From UBA5109 sp038148755 (GTDB taxonomy: Bacteria; Pseudomonadota; Gammaproteobacteria; Pseudomonadales; Pseudohongiellaceae): a DNA stretch of 64,000 bases. Of this stretch, positions 7,845 through 16,694 are shown in pieces. The position numbers and the translations under genes are program-made. Position 1 is the stretch's first letter. Each line of letters opens with the position of its first letter. The notes beneath the pieces were generated by a model, which was not told the DNA's origin, made no database searches, and saw only the letters and a program-made list of their open reading frames with translations. The DNA lies in assembly GCA_038148755.1 (NCBI GenBank), contig JAYQWA010000001.1:62001-126000 (forward strand). The letters are read 5' to 3'.

Positions 7845-9226
7845 TGGAGCTGATGCCCTTCCTGCTTTTTATATGTATCTGCCTGGTTTTGGTGGCAGGT
7901 TACCCGGTCGCTTTTTCACTCGCCGGCACTTCAATTGTTTTTGCGGGAATAGGTGTTTTAACAGGAACCTTTGACACCTCTTTTTTAAGCGCTGTCCCCA
8001 ACCGTATTTACGGCAGCGTTATTGCAAACACGACCTTATTTGCCGTTCCTATGTTTGTATTTATGGGCGTGATGCTGGAAAAATCAAAAATAGCTGAAGA
8101 CCTGCTTGGAGGCATGGCTTTGCTATTTGGCCGTATGCGCGGAGGACTCGGACTCTCTGTTATTCTGGTCGGCATGTTATTAGCAGCCAGCACCGGCATT
8201 GTTGGTGCTACGGTAGTAACCATGAGTGTGCTGTCCTTACCAACCATGCTAAAGGCGGGTTATAAACCCTCTCTTGCCACAGGAACAATTTGTGCGACAG
8301 GAACACTGGGGCAAATTATTCCTCCTTCCATTGCGCTGGTCCTGCTTGGTGATGTTATCTCCAACGCCTACCAGCAGGCACAAATAAATATGGGCGTATT
8401 TTCTACTCAAACAGTTTCTGTTGGAGACCTGTTTGCCGGCGCCATTATTCCAGGCCTGTTATTGGTGGTTCTGTATTCCCTGTACATGCTGGGCATAGCC
8501 ATATTTAAAAGTGACTATGCGCCTCCAGCAAAGCAGGAAGATATCGACAGTATTACGAAAAACAGCAGTATTATGGAGAACGTACTAAAAAGCCTGCTGC
8601 CGCCTTTGATATTAATCGTTGCCGTGCTCGGCTCAATTCTTTTTGGTGCTGCTACGCCTACAGAGGCTGCGGGGGTCGGTGGCCTTGGCGCGATATTGCT
8701 GGCGCTGGCGAAAGGTCAGCTAAACCTCACTATCTTCAAGGAAGTCTCTATTTCCACCGCTAAAATCAGTTCGATGGTCTATATGATTCTTATTGGTGCA
8801 GCAATTTTTTCTCTGGTCTTCCGTGGTTTTTCCGGTGATATCCTGGTCGAAGAGTTTTTTGAAAGTTTACCGGGCGGTGTCGTAATGGCGGTCTCTCTGG
8901 TGATGCTGGTCGTTTTCCTGCTTGGTTTTATTCTCGATTTTATTGAAATAACTTATATGGTGGTACCTATTGTCGGCCCAATTCTTTTGGCCATGGGCCT
9001 TGATCCCATATGGCTGGGCATTATGCTGGCTGTGAATTTACAAACCTCATTTCTGACACCGCCTTTCGGGTTTGCGCTTTTTTATTTACGTGGCGCAGCA
9101 CCTGACAGTATTCTGACAACAGATATCTATAAAGGCGTTATTCCTTTCATCCTGATTCAGGTATTCATGCTGGCTCTTCTGGCTCTCTGGCCAGGGCTCA
9201 CCACCTGGCTGCCTTCATTGCTCTAA
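7841..9226 (+). CDS. dctM: TRAP transporter large permease (DctM)
   Basis: Large, channel-forming subunit of the TRAP transporter, which uses the Na+ gradient for substrate import. The 461-residue protein has about a dozen hydrophobic helices. Family blocks are clear: FAVPMFVFMGVMLEKSKIAEDLL near 65-85, the small-residue run LLAASTGIVGATVVTMSVL, GTICATGTLGQIIPPSI near 150-165, AATPTEAAGVGGLGAI near 270, and the C-terminal GIMLAVNLQTSFLTPPFGFALFYLRG. Coupled to dctQ by a four-base overlap. The substrate-binding protein is encoded separately and convergently at 9698-10813. Confidence 0.93.
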   Translation: MMELMPFLLFICICLVLVAGYPVAFSLAGTSIVFAGIGVLTGTFDTSFLSAVPNRIYGSVIANTTLFAVPMFVFMGVMLEKSKIAEDLLGGMALLFGRMRGGLGLSVILVGMLLAASTGIVGATVVTMSVLSLPTMLKAGYKPSLATGTICATGTLGQIIPPSIALVLLGDVISNAYQQAQINMGVFSTQTVSVGDLFAGAIIPGLLLVVLYSLYMLGIAIFKSDYAPPAKQEDIDSITKNSSIMENVLKSLLPPLILIVAVLGSILFGAATPTEAAGVGGLGAILLALAKGQLNLTIFKEVSISTAKISSMVYMILIGAAIFSLVFRGFSGDILVEEFFESLPGGVVMAVSLVMLVVFLLGFILDFIEITYMVVPIVGPILLAMGLDPIWLGIMLAVNLQTSFLTPPFGFALFYLRGAAPDSILTTDIYKGVIPFILIQVFMLALLALWPGLTTWLPSLL

Positions 9227-9235
9227 GGCTTATTG

Positions 9236-9658
9236 ATGAACTCAAAAAATGAAAATCTCGATCTAGATCCGAACCCTCACCCCGAAGGTGAACTGGCTGC
9301 TCAAACTATCGCTCTGCCCGCTGATACTAACCAGGACGGTGAAATTCCTGGGGGCTGGCTGGCCAGTCAAATGGATATGGCAGCGCATTTAGCCAGTTCT
9401 AAAGTTGCCAGAGGTAAAGTTGCTACCGTTGCCATTGATAATATTTCTTTCCTTGCCCCTATCAGCCTGGGATCCGTGGTTGCTTGTTACACCAAAATAT
9501 TAGGCGTTGGCAGATCATCCATTCGGGTATCGACTGAAGCCTGGATCAGCCATGTTGTAAAAGGCGAGGAATGGAGGAAAGTAGCCGAAGGCGTTTTTAC
9601 TTTTGTTGCCATTGACAGTAATGGCCGCACAAGAGCCATTCCGAAGGGAAATGGCTAA
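9236..9658 (+). CDS. yciA: Acyl-CoA thioesterase, YciA-type hotdog fold
   Basis: Cytoplasmic thioesterase expected to hydrolyse acyl-CoA to the free acid and CoA. The 140-residue protein shows the YciA pattern: the LPADTNQDGEIPGGWLASQMDMAA block near 28-50, whose Asp is the likely catalytic residue, then VATVAIDNISFLAPISLGSVV with the usual strand order. I start at ATG 9236 with AAGG upstream; a TTG lies directly before it. Nine bases separate it from dctM, so it looks like the third gene of the dctQM unit and may help process an imported or derived acid. That functional link is inference. Confidence 0.85.
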   Translation: MNSKNENLDLDPNPHPEGELAAQTIALPADTNQDGEIPGGWLASQMDMAAHLASSKVARGKVATVAIDNISFLAPISLGSVVACYTKILGVGRSSIRVSTEAWISHVVKGEEWRKVAEGVFTFVAIDSNGRTRAIPKGNG

Positions 9659-9697
9659 ACTTTTCCTTTCAGTCTGTTTGCAATTTCTTCGTGGCTG

Positions 9698-10813
9698 TTA
9701 GCGCTGCTGCGCTCTTATCCTCATGTAAGCCTCCTCAGAAATATCCTGATAATCTTTAATTTGTGCTTCAAAGGCACGATAGGATGCCAGAATACGCTGA
9801 CCAACTTCACTACTTTGACCCAGCTCATTGATTATGTCCTGGGAAACTTTGTACAACTCAGCAGTCAGATCATCTGGAAACTGACGTAATTCAACGTTGT
9901 GTTCTTCCAGCAAGGTTGCCAAGGCATTACTGTTTTGTAGCCTGATTTCATCTGCCATCATTGCGCTGACTGCGCTTGCAGCAGTACGCATGATAACTTG
10001 TAAATCCTGCGGCAATGCTTCAAACATTTCTTTGTTAAACAGGAATTCCTGCAGCGAGCCGGCCTCATGCCAACCCGGAAAATAGTAATATTCGGCAACA
10101 TCATAAAACCCCAAAGCCAAGTCATTCAATGGCCCAACAAACTCGGTTGCGTCAATTACGCCGGTTTGCAATGAAGTATAGATATCCCCTGCCGCCAGAT
10201 TTATCGTTACACCGCCTAAACGCTGAATAACCTCTCCTCCCAGTCCTGGAATACGCATTTTCAGACCACGGAAATCTTCAACGCTGTTTATCTCCTTGTT
10301 AAACCAGCCGCCCATTTGCACACCTGTATTGCCGCCCGGCATAGGCAGGATGTTAAAAGGCGCATAAACTTCTTCCCATAGTTCCTGTCCACCGCCAAAG
10401 TTAACCCAGCTTTCCATTTCCTCTGCGTTTAAACCAAAGGGCACGGCGCCAAAGAACTGAGCTTCAGGAACCTTGCCTCGCCAATAATATGAGGCGCTAT
10501 GTCCCATTTCCGCAGTGCCTGCGCTTACTGCATCAAAAACCTCAAGCGCAGGAACAATTTCACCAGCGCCATAAACCCTGATGCGCATCCTGCCATTCGA
10601 CATTTCTTCAACCAGATCAGCAAAGGTCTCAGGCGCTTCACCAAGCCCAGGAAAATTTTTAGGCCATGTTGTTACAAGCTTCCACTCATAACTTTGCTGC
10701 GCCTGCATCTCTCCATCCGCAACACTTGTTGAGCCTGACTCGCCACCACAGGCAACCAGTATTGCGCTGATTGCCAATATGATCATTGTTAGAAAGCTTG
10801 TTTTAATTTGCAT
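9698..10813 (-). CDS. dctP: TRAP transporter substrate-binding lipoprotein (DctP family)
   Basis: Periplasmic solute receptor for the neighbouring DctQM permease. The 371-residue product begins with a lipoprotein signal peptide ending in LVAC, so Cys22 would be lipidated. The mature part has family features: ESYEWKLVTTWPKNFPGLGEAPE near 40-62, RIRVYGAGEIVPALEVFDAVSAG near 97-120, LKMRIPGLGGEVIQRLGG near 185, and VIDATEFVGPLNDLALGFYDVAEYYYFPGW. This last stretch resembles the alpha-keto acid and lactate receptors of the TakP type, so a 2-oxo or 2-hydroxy monocarboxylate is a plausible ligand. It faces the permease genes rather than sharing their operon. Confidence 0.87.
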   Translation of the reverse strand: MQIKTSFLTMIILAISAILVACGGESGSTSVADGEMQAQQSYEWKLVTTWPKNFPGLGEAPETFADLVEEMSNGRMRIRVYGAGEIVPALEVFDAVSAGTAEMGHSASYYWRGKVPEAQFFGAVPFGLNAEEMESWVNFGGGQELWEEVYAPFNILPMPGGNTGVQMGGWFNKEINSVEDFRGLKMRIPGLGGEVIQRLGGVTINLAAGDIYTSLQTGVIDATEFVGPLNDLALGFYDVAEYYYFPGWHEAGSLQEFLFNKEMFEALPQDLQVIMRTAASAVSAMMADEIRLQNSNALATLLEEHNVELRQFPDDLTAELYKVSQDIINELGQSSEVGQRILASYRAFEAQIKDYQDISEEAYMRIRAQQR

Positions 10814-10873
10814 TATGTTCTTTGCTCCATCAGGGGTTTTGTTGTTTTTCTTTTTTTTTGGCTGAATACTAAG

Positions 10874-13108
10874 CTAAACAGCTTCAAGTCGGGCATAAGA
10901 CATTACCAGCCACTTGCCGCCAACTTCATCAAAATTAATCTGCACCCGGGCATTCTTGCCTTTACCTTCATAATTCAACACGACACCTTCCCCGAATTTA
11001 GGGTGCTTTACGCGTTGTCCCAGATTTATCGATGCAATTGAATCGCCATTTTCTGACAAGTCATTATTAGCAGGCTGAATAATATCATGGCCCGTAGAAA
11101 TATCCTTATTTTTAGCATAGTTATGGGAGTAAGAGCTCCTTGTTATCCGGCCCTGCAATCTGACTTCTTCCAGCAGCTCTTGTGGTAATTCCCCGAGAAA
11201 GCGGGAGGGGCGTGTTAGGGTCTCTTCGCCATGAAGTCGTCGGGATTCTGCATAACTCAATGTAAGTTTTTGCTCTGCTCTTGTAATACCGACATAGCAA
11301 AGCCTACGTTCCTCTTCCAGCCCGGCCTGGGTATCTATAGACATTTTATGGGGAAACAAACCTTCCTCCAGTCCCGTGATAAAAACCATTGGAAACTCCA
11401 ACCCTTTCGCTGAATGCAGCGTCATTAACTGCACTGCATCTTCACCGGCACCAGCCTGGGTGTCCCCTGCATCCAAAGCAACTTTGTCTATAAAAGCACT
11501 TAACACTGCAAGGACCGAGCCTTCCTCATCCTCGTCTAAATCTTCCAGCGTAAACGTCTTTGCTGCGTTAACCAGTTCTTTCAGGTTTTCCTGGCGAATA
11601 ATCGCTTTTTCACCACCTTCTTTTTCATGATGTTGTATCAGCCCGCTATCCTGAATAGCCTGGTCACACAGCTCATGCAAGTCTTTACCTTCCGCTTTGA
11701 TCTCAAGTTCATTGATTAAATTCAGGAAGCCAGCGATACTCACGGTTGCTCTCGGGGGCAACAAGCCTTCATTCGTTGCTTTAAGCGCTGACTGCCAAAG
11801 TGACAGGTTTTCCGTTCTTGCCAAAGCGCGTAAAAATTCCAAGGTCTTATTGCCAATACCTCTCACTGGCGTGTTAATAACCCGTTCCATCGCCGCATCA
11901 TCATCCCGGTTAGCAACCAGTCGTAAATAAGCCATTGCATTTCGTATTTCCAGGCGCTCATAAAATCGAAAGCCTCCATAAATACGGTAGGGCATATTGA
12001 CCCTTAACAAGGCTTCCTCGAGCTCTCTGGATTGTGCATTGGAACGATATAGAATCGCCGCTTCACTTCTCTTATTGCCTTCATTAACCCATTTTTCAAT
12101 TTGTCCGCATATAAAGCGCGCCTCGTCCTGTTCATTAAAAGCGGAATAAAGGGAAATCGGCTCTCCTTCAAGATCTTCTGTCCAAAGCTCTTTGCCTAAA
12201 CGTCCCTGATTATTCGCTATCAAGGTATTGGCAGCTTTGAGGATATTCGCGCTGGAACGGTAATTTTGTTCGAGCCTGACCGTCTCTGTACCACTAAAAT
12301 CTTTGGCAAATTGTTGGATATTTTCTATCCGGGCTCCGCGCCAACCATAAATTGACTGGTCATCATCCCCCACCGCGGTAACTTCTACCTGGTTCCCAGC
12401 TAACACCCTGAGCCAGGCGTACTGAATAGCATTGGTATCCTGAAACTCATCAACCAGAATCTGCTGAAAGCGTTTTTGATAATGCGCCAGCAAAGCCGGC
12501 GCTTTTAGCCATAGCTCATGCGAGCGTAATAACAGTTCTCCAAAATCAACCATCCCGCCGCGCTCACAGGCCTGCTCATAAGCAGCATATACCCTGACCA
12601 TCATTTCAGTATATTCATCGCTATAGGTTTCAATGCTGGCAGCCCGAAGTCCCTCATCTTTTTGCGAATTAATGAACCACTGGCATTGTTTTGCAGGCCA
12701 TTTACTTTCATCTATTTCCAATGATTTATGCACGCGTTTTATTAAACGAAACTGATCATCTGCATCCAGGATTTGGAACTTTTCTGGTAGCCCGGCTTCT
12801 TGCCAGTGCGCTCTTAACAGCCTGTGAGCCAGGCCATGAAAGGTTCCAACCCACATTCCTCCTGCCGGTCTTTCCAACAATTCTTCTATACGCAGGCGCA
12901 TTTCATTTGCTGCCTTATTAGTAAAAGTTACGGCCAGGATGCTATGGGGAGAAAGCCCTTCAGTGGCAATTATCCAGGCAATCCGATGTACAAGAACACG
13001 TGTTTTGCCGCTACCAGCTCCAGCCAGCACCAGCAAATTAGGCGCTTCGGCTGTGACTGCTTCACGCTGCCTGTCATTAAGAGGGTTTAAAATGTGGGAA
13101 ATATCCAT
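10874..13108 (-). CDS. uvrD: DNA helicase II (UvrD/Rep superfamily 1)
   Basis: 3'-5' DNA helicase for nucleotide excision and mismatch repair. The 744-residue protein has the SF1A motif order: Q motif LNDRQREAV near 10-18, Walker A AGAGSGKT at 29-36, TFTNKAANEM near 61-70, Walker B VDEFQDTN at 219-226, motif III GDDDQSIYGWRGA at 247-259, LEQNYRSS, and the C-terminal LMTLHSAKGLEFPMVFITGLEEGLFPH and EEERRLCYVGITRA. The C-terminal KHPKFGEGVV segment is the Tudor-like domain of UvrD/PcrA. Length is close to E. coli UvrD. I saw no LexA-type box upstream of ATG 13108. Confidence 0.95.
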   Translation of the reverse strand: MDISHILNPLNDRQREAVTAEAPNLLVLAGAGSGKTRVLVHRIAWIIATEGLSPHSILAVTFTNKAANEMRLRIEELLERPAGGMWVGTFHGLAHRLLRAHWQEAGLPEKFQILDADDQFRLIKRVHKSLEIDESKWPAKQCQWFINSQKDEGLRAASIETYSDEYTEMMVRVYAAYEQACERGGMVDFGELLLRSHELWLKAPALLAHYQKRFQQILVDEFQDTNAIQYAWLRVLAGNQVEVTAVGDDDQSIYGWRGARIENIQQFAKDFSGTETVRLEQNYRSSANILKAANTLIANNQGRLGKELWTEDLEGEPISLYSAFNEQDEARFICGQIEKWVNEGNKRSEAAILYRSNAQSRELEEALLRVNMPYRIYGGFRFYERLEIRNAMAYLRLVANRDDDAAMERVINTPVRGIGNKTLEFLRALARTENLSLWQSALKATNEGLLPPRATVSIAGFLNLINELEIKAEGKDLHELCDQAIQDSGLIQHHEKEGGEKAIIRQENLKELVNAAKTFTLEDLDEDEEGSVLAVLSAFIDKVALDAGDTQAGAGEDAVQLMTLHSAKGLEFPMVFITGLEEGLFPHKMSIDTQAGLEEERRLCYVGITRAEQKLTLSYAESRRLHGEETLTRPSRFLGELPQELLEEVRLQGRITRSSYSHNYAKNKDISTGHDIIQPANNDLSENGDSIASINLGQRVKHPKFGEGVVLNYEGKGKNARVQINFDEVGGKWLVMSYARLEAV

Positions 13109-13356
13109 CGTTGTTTATTCTAGCAAAGCTCAGGTCTACTTTGACCTCCCTGTCAAATTATTTAGAGATTAGTTTTGGCAACTCGTAGGCATTTCAATAA
13201 AAACTTGTTACTATCAAGCGCAGTTGTATCGGGCAATTATGCAGTATCTGGCTGATACCGCTTAAATGTTGACTTGACGTGTGCTGTTACAGCTCCACCA
13301 GGCCACCATTAACAATAACAGTTAAGCTTATTCGTTAAGCCTTAACATTAAAAATA

Positions 13357-13371
13357 TACCAAGTCTTGGTA
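13357..13371. repeat. Perfect palindrome in the cold-shock gene leader
   Basis: TACCAAG-T-CTTGGTA forms seven-base arms around one base, 24 bases before the cold-shock ATG at 13396. The arm length and position could mean an operator or a leader hairpin near the ribosome-binding region. A smaller palindrome, GTTAAGCCTTAAC, lies just upstream at about 13334-13346. The symmetry is directly visible; function is unknown. Confidence 0.5.
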
Positions 13372-13395
13372 ATGCTAAGAGAGTAATAGAGAAAT

Positions 13396-13614
13396 ATGTC
13401 AGAGCAAGTAGAAGGTACCGTTAAGTGGTTCAATGATGAAAAAGGTTTTGGTTTTATTGAGCAGGCTGGCGGCAAAGATGTCTTCGTACACTACAGCGCC
13501 ATAACCGGCGAAGGTCGTCGTACTTTATATGAAGGACAAAAAGTCACAATGACAGTGACTCAGGGTCAAAAAGGCCCTCAAGCTGAAAACGTACAACCGG
13601 CCAGCGCTGACTAA
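13396..13614 (+). CDS. Cold-shock domain protein, CspA family
   Basis: Single cold-shock domain of 72 residues that binds single-stranded RNA/DNA and probably acts as an RNA chaperone. It opens with VEGTVKWFNDEKGFGFIEQ, including RNP1 (KGFGFI, about 16-21); RNP2 is VFVHYSAI at 29-36. The product ends shortly after VTQGQKGPQAENVQ, as usual for CspA homologues. It is monocistronic with a leader that contains a palindrome; two candidate terminator hairpins follow. Which csp paralogue this is cannot be determined. Confidence 0.95.
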   Translation: MSEQVEGTVKWFNDEKGFGFIEQAGGKDVFVHYSAITGEGRRTLYEGQKVTMTVTQGQKGPQAENVQPASAD

Positions 13615-13632
13615 AACGTTTTAAGTTTGACT

Positions 13633-13704
13633 TGCCCTTATTGGGCATTGACTAAATTCAGGCCTTATTTTTTCTAAAGAAATAGTAAGTGCTTTAGTTT
13701 TTTT
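13633..13704 (+). terminator. Candidate terminators downstream of the cold-shock gene
   Basis: Two hairpins follow the stop codon. The first, TGCCC-TTATT-GGGCA at 13633-13647, is not followed directly by a T run. The second pairs CTAAAG (13674-13679) with CTTTAG (13692-13697) and is immediately followed by seven T residues at 13698-13704, the layout of an intrinsic terminator, although its stem is short and AT-rich. Confidence 0.45.
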
Positions 13705-13817
13705 CGGCCGCAAAAAACCATCCTGCTAATTCCCTCTTTTAACCTCCTGTTTCTATTTACCCAAGGAAATATTCTGTATTATTGAGTTGCAACCAAATAG
13801 AAGACGATAGAATCCCA

Positions 13818-14684
13818 ATGGAAAAAAGCAACCTGATCAGAAAGATAAATCTGAGCCTTGATAAGCTTCGAAAATCCGAGCAAAAGGTTGCTGAATATAT
13901 TCTTGCAGATCCTGCCAAAACCATAAACATGCGCATTATTGATTTAGCGAACGGTGCTGATGTCAGCGAACCAACTGTCATCCGTTTTTGCCGTGCTTTA
14001 GGTTTTGAAGGTTTTCAAGCTTTTAAACTTGAGCTGGCCCAACATATCGGCAGCAGCGGAAGTTTTAGCCAGTTTCAGGTCAGTCCGGATGATTCAATCG
14101 CGGATGTAAATAAAAAAGTTTTCGATGCCACGATAGGTTCACTAATTAATGTAAGGGATGAAATAGATACTCACGCGCTTGAAAATGCGATTGCTGCTTT
14201 AAGTAGCGCTGAGCGAGTAGAGTTTTATGGCTTTGGCGCATCCGGCTCTGTTGCTATTGATGCCCAGCATAAATTCTTCCGCTTACAGGTTTCAGCAGCA
14301 GCTTACACCGACCCTCATATCCAGCACATGTCTGCTATTTCCTTAAAGGCCACCGATGTTGTTGTCGCCATATCTCAGTCAGGACGCTCCAAGGCTTTAA
14401 TCCAAAGTGTAAAACTCGCCAAAGAGGCCGGAGCCACCGTTATTGGTCTTGCTCCTGAGAGCACTGACCTATCTGACTTATGTGATTTTCCCATTCACAT
14501 AAATATGGAAGAAAACCATCTGGAATTTGCTCCCGTTTCTTCGCGTATTGCTCATCTGGTTGTGATAGATGTGCTCGCTATGGGCGTTGCCCAACATCGC
14601 AGCGCAGAACTGAAAGAACATTTAAAACAATTGAGTGTCAGCTTGCGCTCTTTGCGTACCAGCAAAAATAAAAAAAGTAAGTAA
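13818..14684 (+). CDS. MurR/RpiR family regulator, HexR-like
   Basis: DNA-binding regulator of sugar metabolism. The product of about 288 residues combines an N-terminal RpiR helix-turn-helix (LRKSEQKVAEYILADP, then ANGADVSEPTVIRFCRALGFEGFQAFK around 35-70) with a C-terminal SIS domain (VEFYGFGASGSVAIDAQHKF and VVVAISQSGRSKALIQS) that binds phosphosugars. Sequence and length suit HexR, which senses KDPG and controls Entner-Doudoroff and central carbon genes in Pseudomonas-type bacteria, but no edd, eda or zwf gene is nearby. I start at ATG 13818; an upstream in-frame TTG at 13782 would add twelve residues atypical of the family. Confidence 0.8.
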   Translation: MEKSNLIRKINLSLDKLRKSEQKVAEYILADPAKTINMRIIDLANGADVSEPTVIRFCRALGFEGFQAFKLELAQHIGSSGSFSQFQVSPDDSIADVNKKVFDATIGSLINVRDEIDTHALENAIAALSSAERVEFYGFGASGSVAIDAQHKFFRLQVSAAAYTDPHIQHMSAISLKATDVVVAISQSGRSKALIQSVKLAKEAGATVIGLAPESTDLSDLCDFPIHINMEENHLEFAPVSSRIAHLVVIDVLAMGVAQHRSAELKEHLKQLSVSLRSLRTSKNKKSK

Positions 14685-14700
14685 TTTCAACTTACGCAAT

Positions 14701-15603
14701 TTATTCAACGCCCAGCAAATACTGATCAAAAAATTTTCCTACTTTATCTTCGAACGCTTCTGCCAGTTCAGTATCAAAACTTGCATGACTGACGCCTTCA
14801 ACCTGCCAAAGCTCCTTTGGTTCAGCTGCAGCCTCTAACAGAAGCTCTCCGCTTTCCGGGGATATGGCAACATCTGAAAGGCTGTGAATTATTAATATTG
14901 GCCGAGGACTAATTTTTCCTATCCATTTTTTCGCATCAATGTCATCAATGTCCCCTTTTATTTCCTGCTCAGCCCAGAAGCGAATTAATGTAGCAAAAGG
15001 AAATGGTGGCAGGTCTGTGAAATAACGTACACTGGTGTTTATGGTGTCACGCATTGAGGAAAAAGCGCTGTGGACAACCAGTGCTTTGATGGCGCCATTT
15101 TCTGCTGCGTATTGTATGGATAAAGTCCCACCTAGGGAATTACCCAACATACCGATACTTGTAATGTCTTCCTGTGCTTGTAGAAATTTCACCCAGGCAT
15201 CAATATCCGGCATTTCCTTTAAACCAAACGCAATTAATTCTCCTTCATTAATGTCGTGGGCTCTAATGGAGGTCAACAACACACCATAACCCCGGTTCGC
15301 CAGCATGGCGGCTTCTTCCAAGAGTTCTTCTCTGTCAGATTTAAATCCGTGCTGAAGAATAATGCCAGCACCATTTGTAGAAGGAACATACCAGGCATGT
15401 AGCGTATTGCCATCTGAAGATTGAGTTATTACATCCTGATATTGTAAGGAGAAGTCCGCAGGGTTAAGCCTTAAAGGGTCGCGTACCTCTAAAGGAGAAT
15501 AAACCAGACTTAAGGCCTGATTTCTTGCCACCAAAATTAAAACAGCTACTAACAGAAATAGTACTGCAAGAAAGGCTACGCCAACTTTTTGTAGTCTGTT
15601 CAT
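14701..15603 (-). CDS. Alpha/beta hydrolase with N-terminal membrane anchor
   Basis: Predicted serine hydrolase of 300 residues with unknown substrate. A hydrophobic segment at about 7-27 should anchor it in the membrane with the enzyme outside the cytoplasm. The fold's signatures are all present: oxyanion region LQHGFKSDREE near 83-93, nucleophile elbow GNSLGG with Ser156, acid Asp244 in SLSDVAI, and His273 in EGVSHASF. It sits at the distal end of the glmS-side accessory island. Its start and upstream 20 bases, together with a glmS-like tail, are repeated 1,091 bases to the right, suggesting that this gene once directly followed glmS. Confidence 0.8.
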   Translation of the reverse strand: MNRLQKVGVAFLAVLFLLVAVLILVARNQALSLVYSPLEVRDPLRLNPADFSLQYQDVITQSSDGNTLHAWYVPSTNGAGIILQHGFKSDREELLEEAAMLANRGYGVLLTSIRAHDINEGELIAFGLKEMPDIDAWVKFLQAQEDITSIGMLGNSLGGTLSIQYAAENGAIKALVVHSAFSSMRDTINTSVRYFTDLPPFPFATLIRFWAEQEIKGDIDDIDAKKWIGKISPRPILIIHSLSDVAISPESGELLLEAAAEPKELWQVEGVSHASFDTELAEAFEDKVGKFFDQYLLGVE

Positions 15604-15636
15604 GTCAGAGCTTATTCAACGGTAATGAACTAAGTT
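15516..15636. repeat. 121-bp direct repeat, copy 1 (hydrolase 5' end plus glmS-like tail)
   Basis: This 121-base segment recurs at 16607-16727 in the same orientation with nine mismatches by eye (about 93% identity, no gaps). On the minus strand it reads as a short tail ending ACCGTTGAATAA (encoding TVE-stop, like the GlmS C-terminus), an 8-base spacer GCTCTGAC, and then the first 29 codons of the alpha/beta hydrolase. Copy 1 continues into the intact hydrolase gene. The two copies bracket the recombinase fragment, so they look like attachment-site duplicates or a tandem duplication. Confidence 0.88.
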
Positions 15637-15639
15637 TTA

Positions 15640-16599
15640 CTACACAGATAGATTTTCCCAATGAAAATCTGACTTTTTTTTTGACGTTAAAACTCCATTT
15701 AACGTCATTTTCTTTCTTCCATTCTTTAGTTTGTATCCCAGTGACTTTTTCTTCACATTATTCCAAACTAACTTGTCACCGACGAATGGTTTTTTATATT
15801 CTAATCGTAATTCGTGTTCTGTCCCACTCTTTTCAATAACTTCAATAGATTTGACGACTCCAGTAATAAACTGATTTTTTTCTTCAATAGAGAGATTTAC
15901 TTTTCTCAAGTCATTTATTTTATCTCCAAATGACTTATACCAATCTATCCATTCATCCACTTTTACATTAGTCTGATTTTCTTCTGTGAGAGTTTCAATA
16001 CCACTCAATGTTTCGATTCTACGTTTATCAAGTTCTTCGATAACTCCATCGATTTGTTTCGTATTCTCAACTAATAATCTCGTGGTTTGTTGTTTAGTAA
16101 TTGCATCTTCAATTTTATCTAATTCAATCTTTAGTTTTCTTATTTTTTTGTTATTTCTCTCTACATTTTCTTTCTTCTCTTTCATCAACTCATTAGATGG
16201 TAGAAGTGACTGTTTTACTTTTTCTCTATATAAGTTTGATTTCTCTAATACATCAATTACATTATTCCAAACCAAGTCGTCTGTTAAATCCATTCTCAAA
16301 GTTCTTTTATATTTACAATCGACATAATTTGGATCCGTATTTCTATATCTTCTCCAAACACTTCTACATCTGTATTGACTTGTTCTCTTATTCTGATAAT
16401 TTCCTGTAAATAATGACTCACATCCACCACAAACCAATAAGTCAGTAAGTAAATAAACTCTTTTTTGTTTTCTACTTAAGTTTGTTGATTTCGCATTTCC
16501 AACTTTATCGAATTTTGATGTTTTCTTTCTTTTATTCGATACTTCCAAAAACTTCTCATATGTCTTTGTAGTAATAATCGTTGGGCAATTACTTCTCAT
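15640..16599 (-). pseudogene. C-terminal fragment of a large serine recombinase
   Basis: A 319-residue open frame that matches only the back half of a large serine integrase. It starts with NCPTIITTKTYEKFLEVSNKRKK, the end of the recombinase domain, continues into YLLTDLLVCGGCESLFTG with a zinc ribbon (Cys57, Cys60, Cys78, Cys95), and ends in a long charged coiled coil at about 130-240. The N-terminal resolvase domain with the catalytic Ser (about 200 or more residues) is missing: the DNA upstream of ATG 16599 is repeat copy 2. It cannot catalyse recombination by itself. Base composition is much more AT-rich than the neighbours. Its stop lies four bases from repeat copy 1, the usual place for an integrase beside its att site. 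Confidence 0.8.
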
Positions 16600-16694
16600 T
16601 TTTTCCCCTGATTTCTTGCCACCAAAATTAAAATAGCGGCTAACAGAAATAGTACTGCAAGAAAGGCTACGCCTACCTTTTGTAGTCTGTTCAT
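16596..16694 (-). pseudogene. Truncated second copy of the hydrolase 5' end
   Basis: In repeat copy 2 the hydrolase reading frame opens at ATG 16694 and keeps the first 29 residues, including the membrane anchor, with two conservative changes (V19A, V21I). It then runs into foreign sequence and stops after GKK. The TGA stop overlaps the ATG of the recombinase fragment (ATGA), which would allow translational coupling. This could be a chance result of the join. The peptide lacks the whole catalytic domain. Confidence 0.65.

Noticed and set aside
13000..13020. AACACGTGTT palindrome in uvrD as a third parS
   Set aside because: The CACGTG core is shared, but the outer bases do not match the parS consensus.
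13110..13200. LexA box in front of uvrD
   Set aside because: No CTG-N10-CAG pattern of adequate quality is present upstream of the start.
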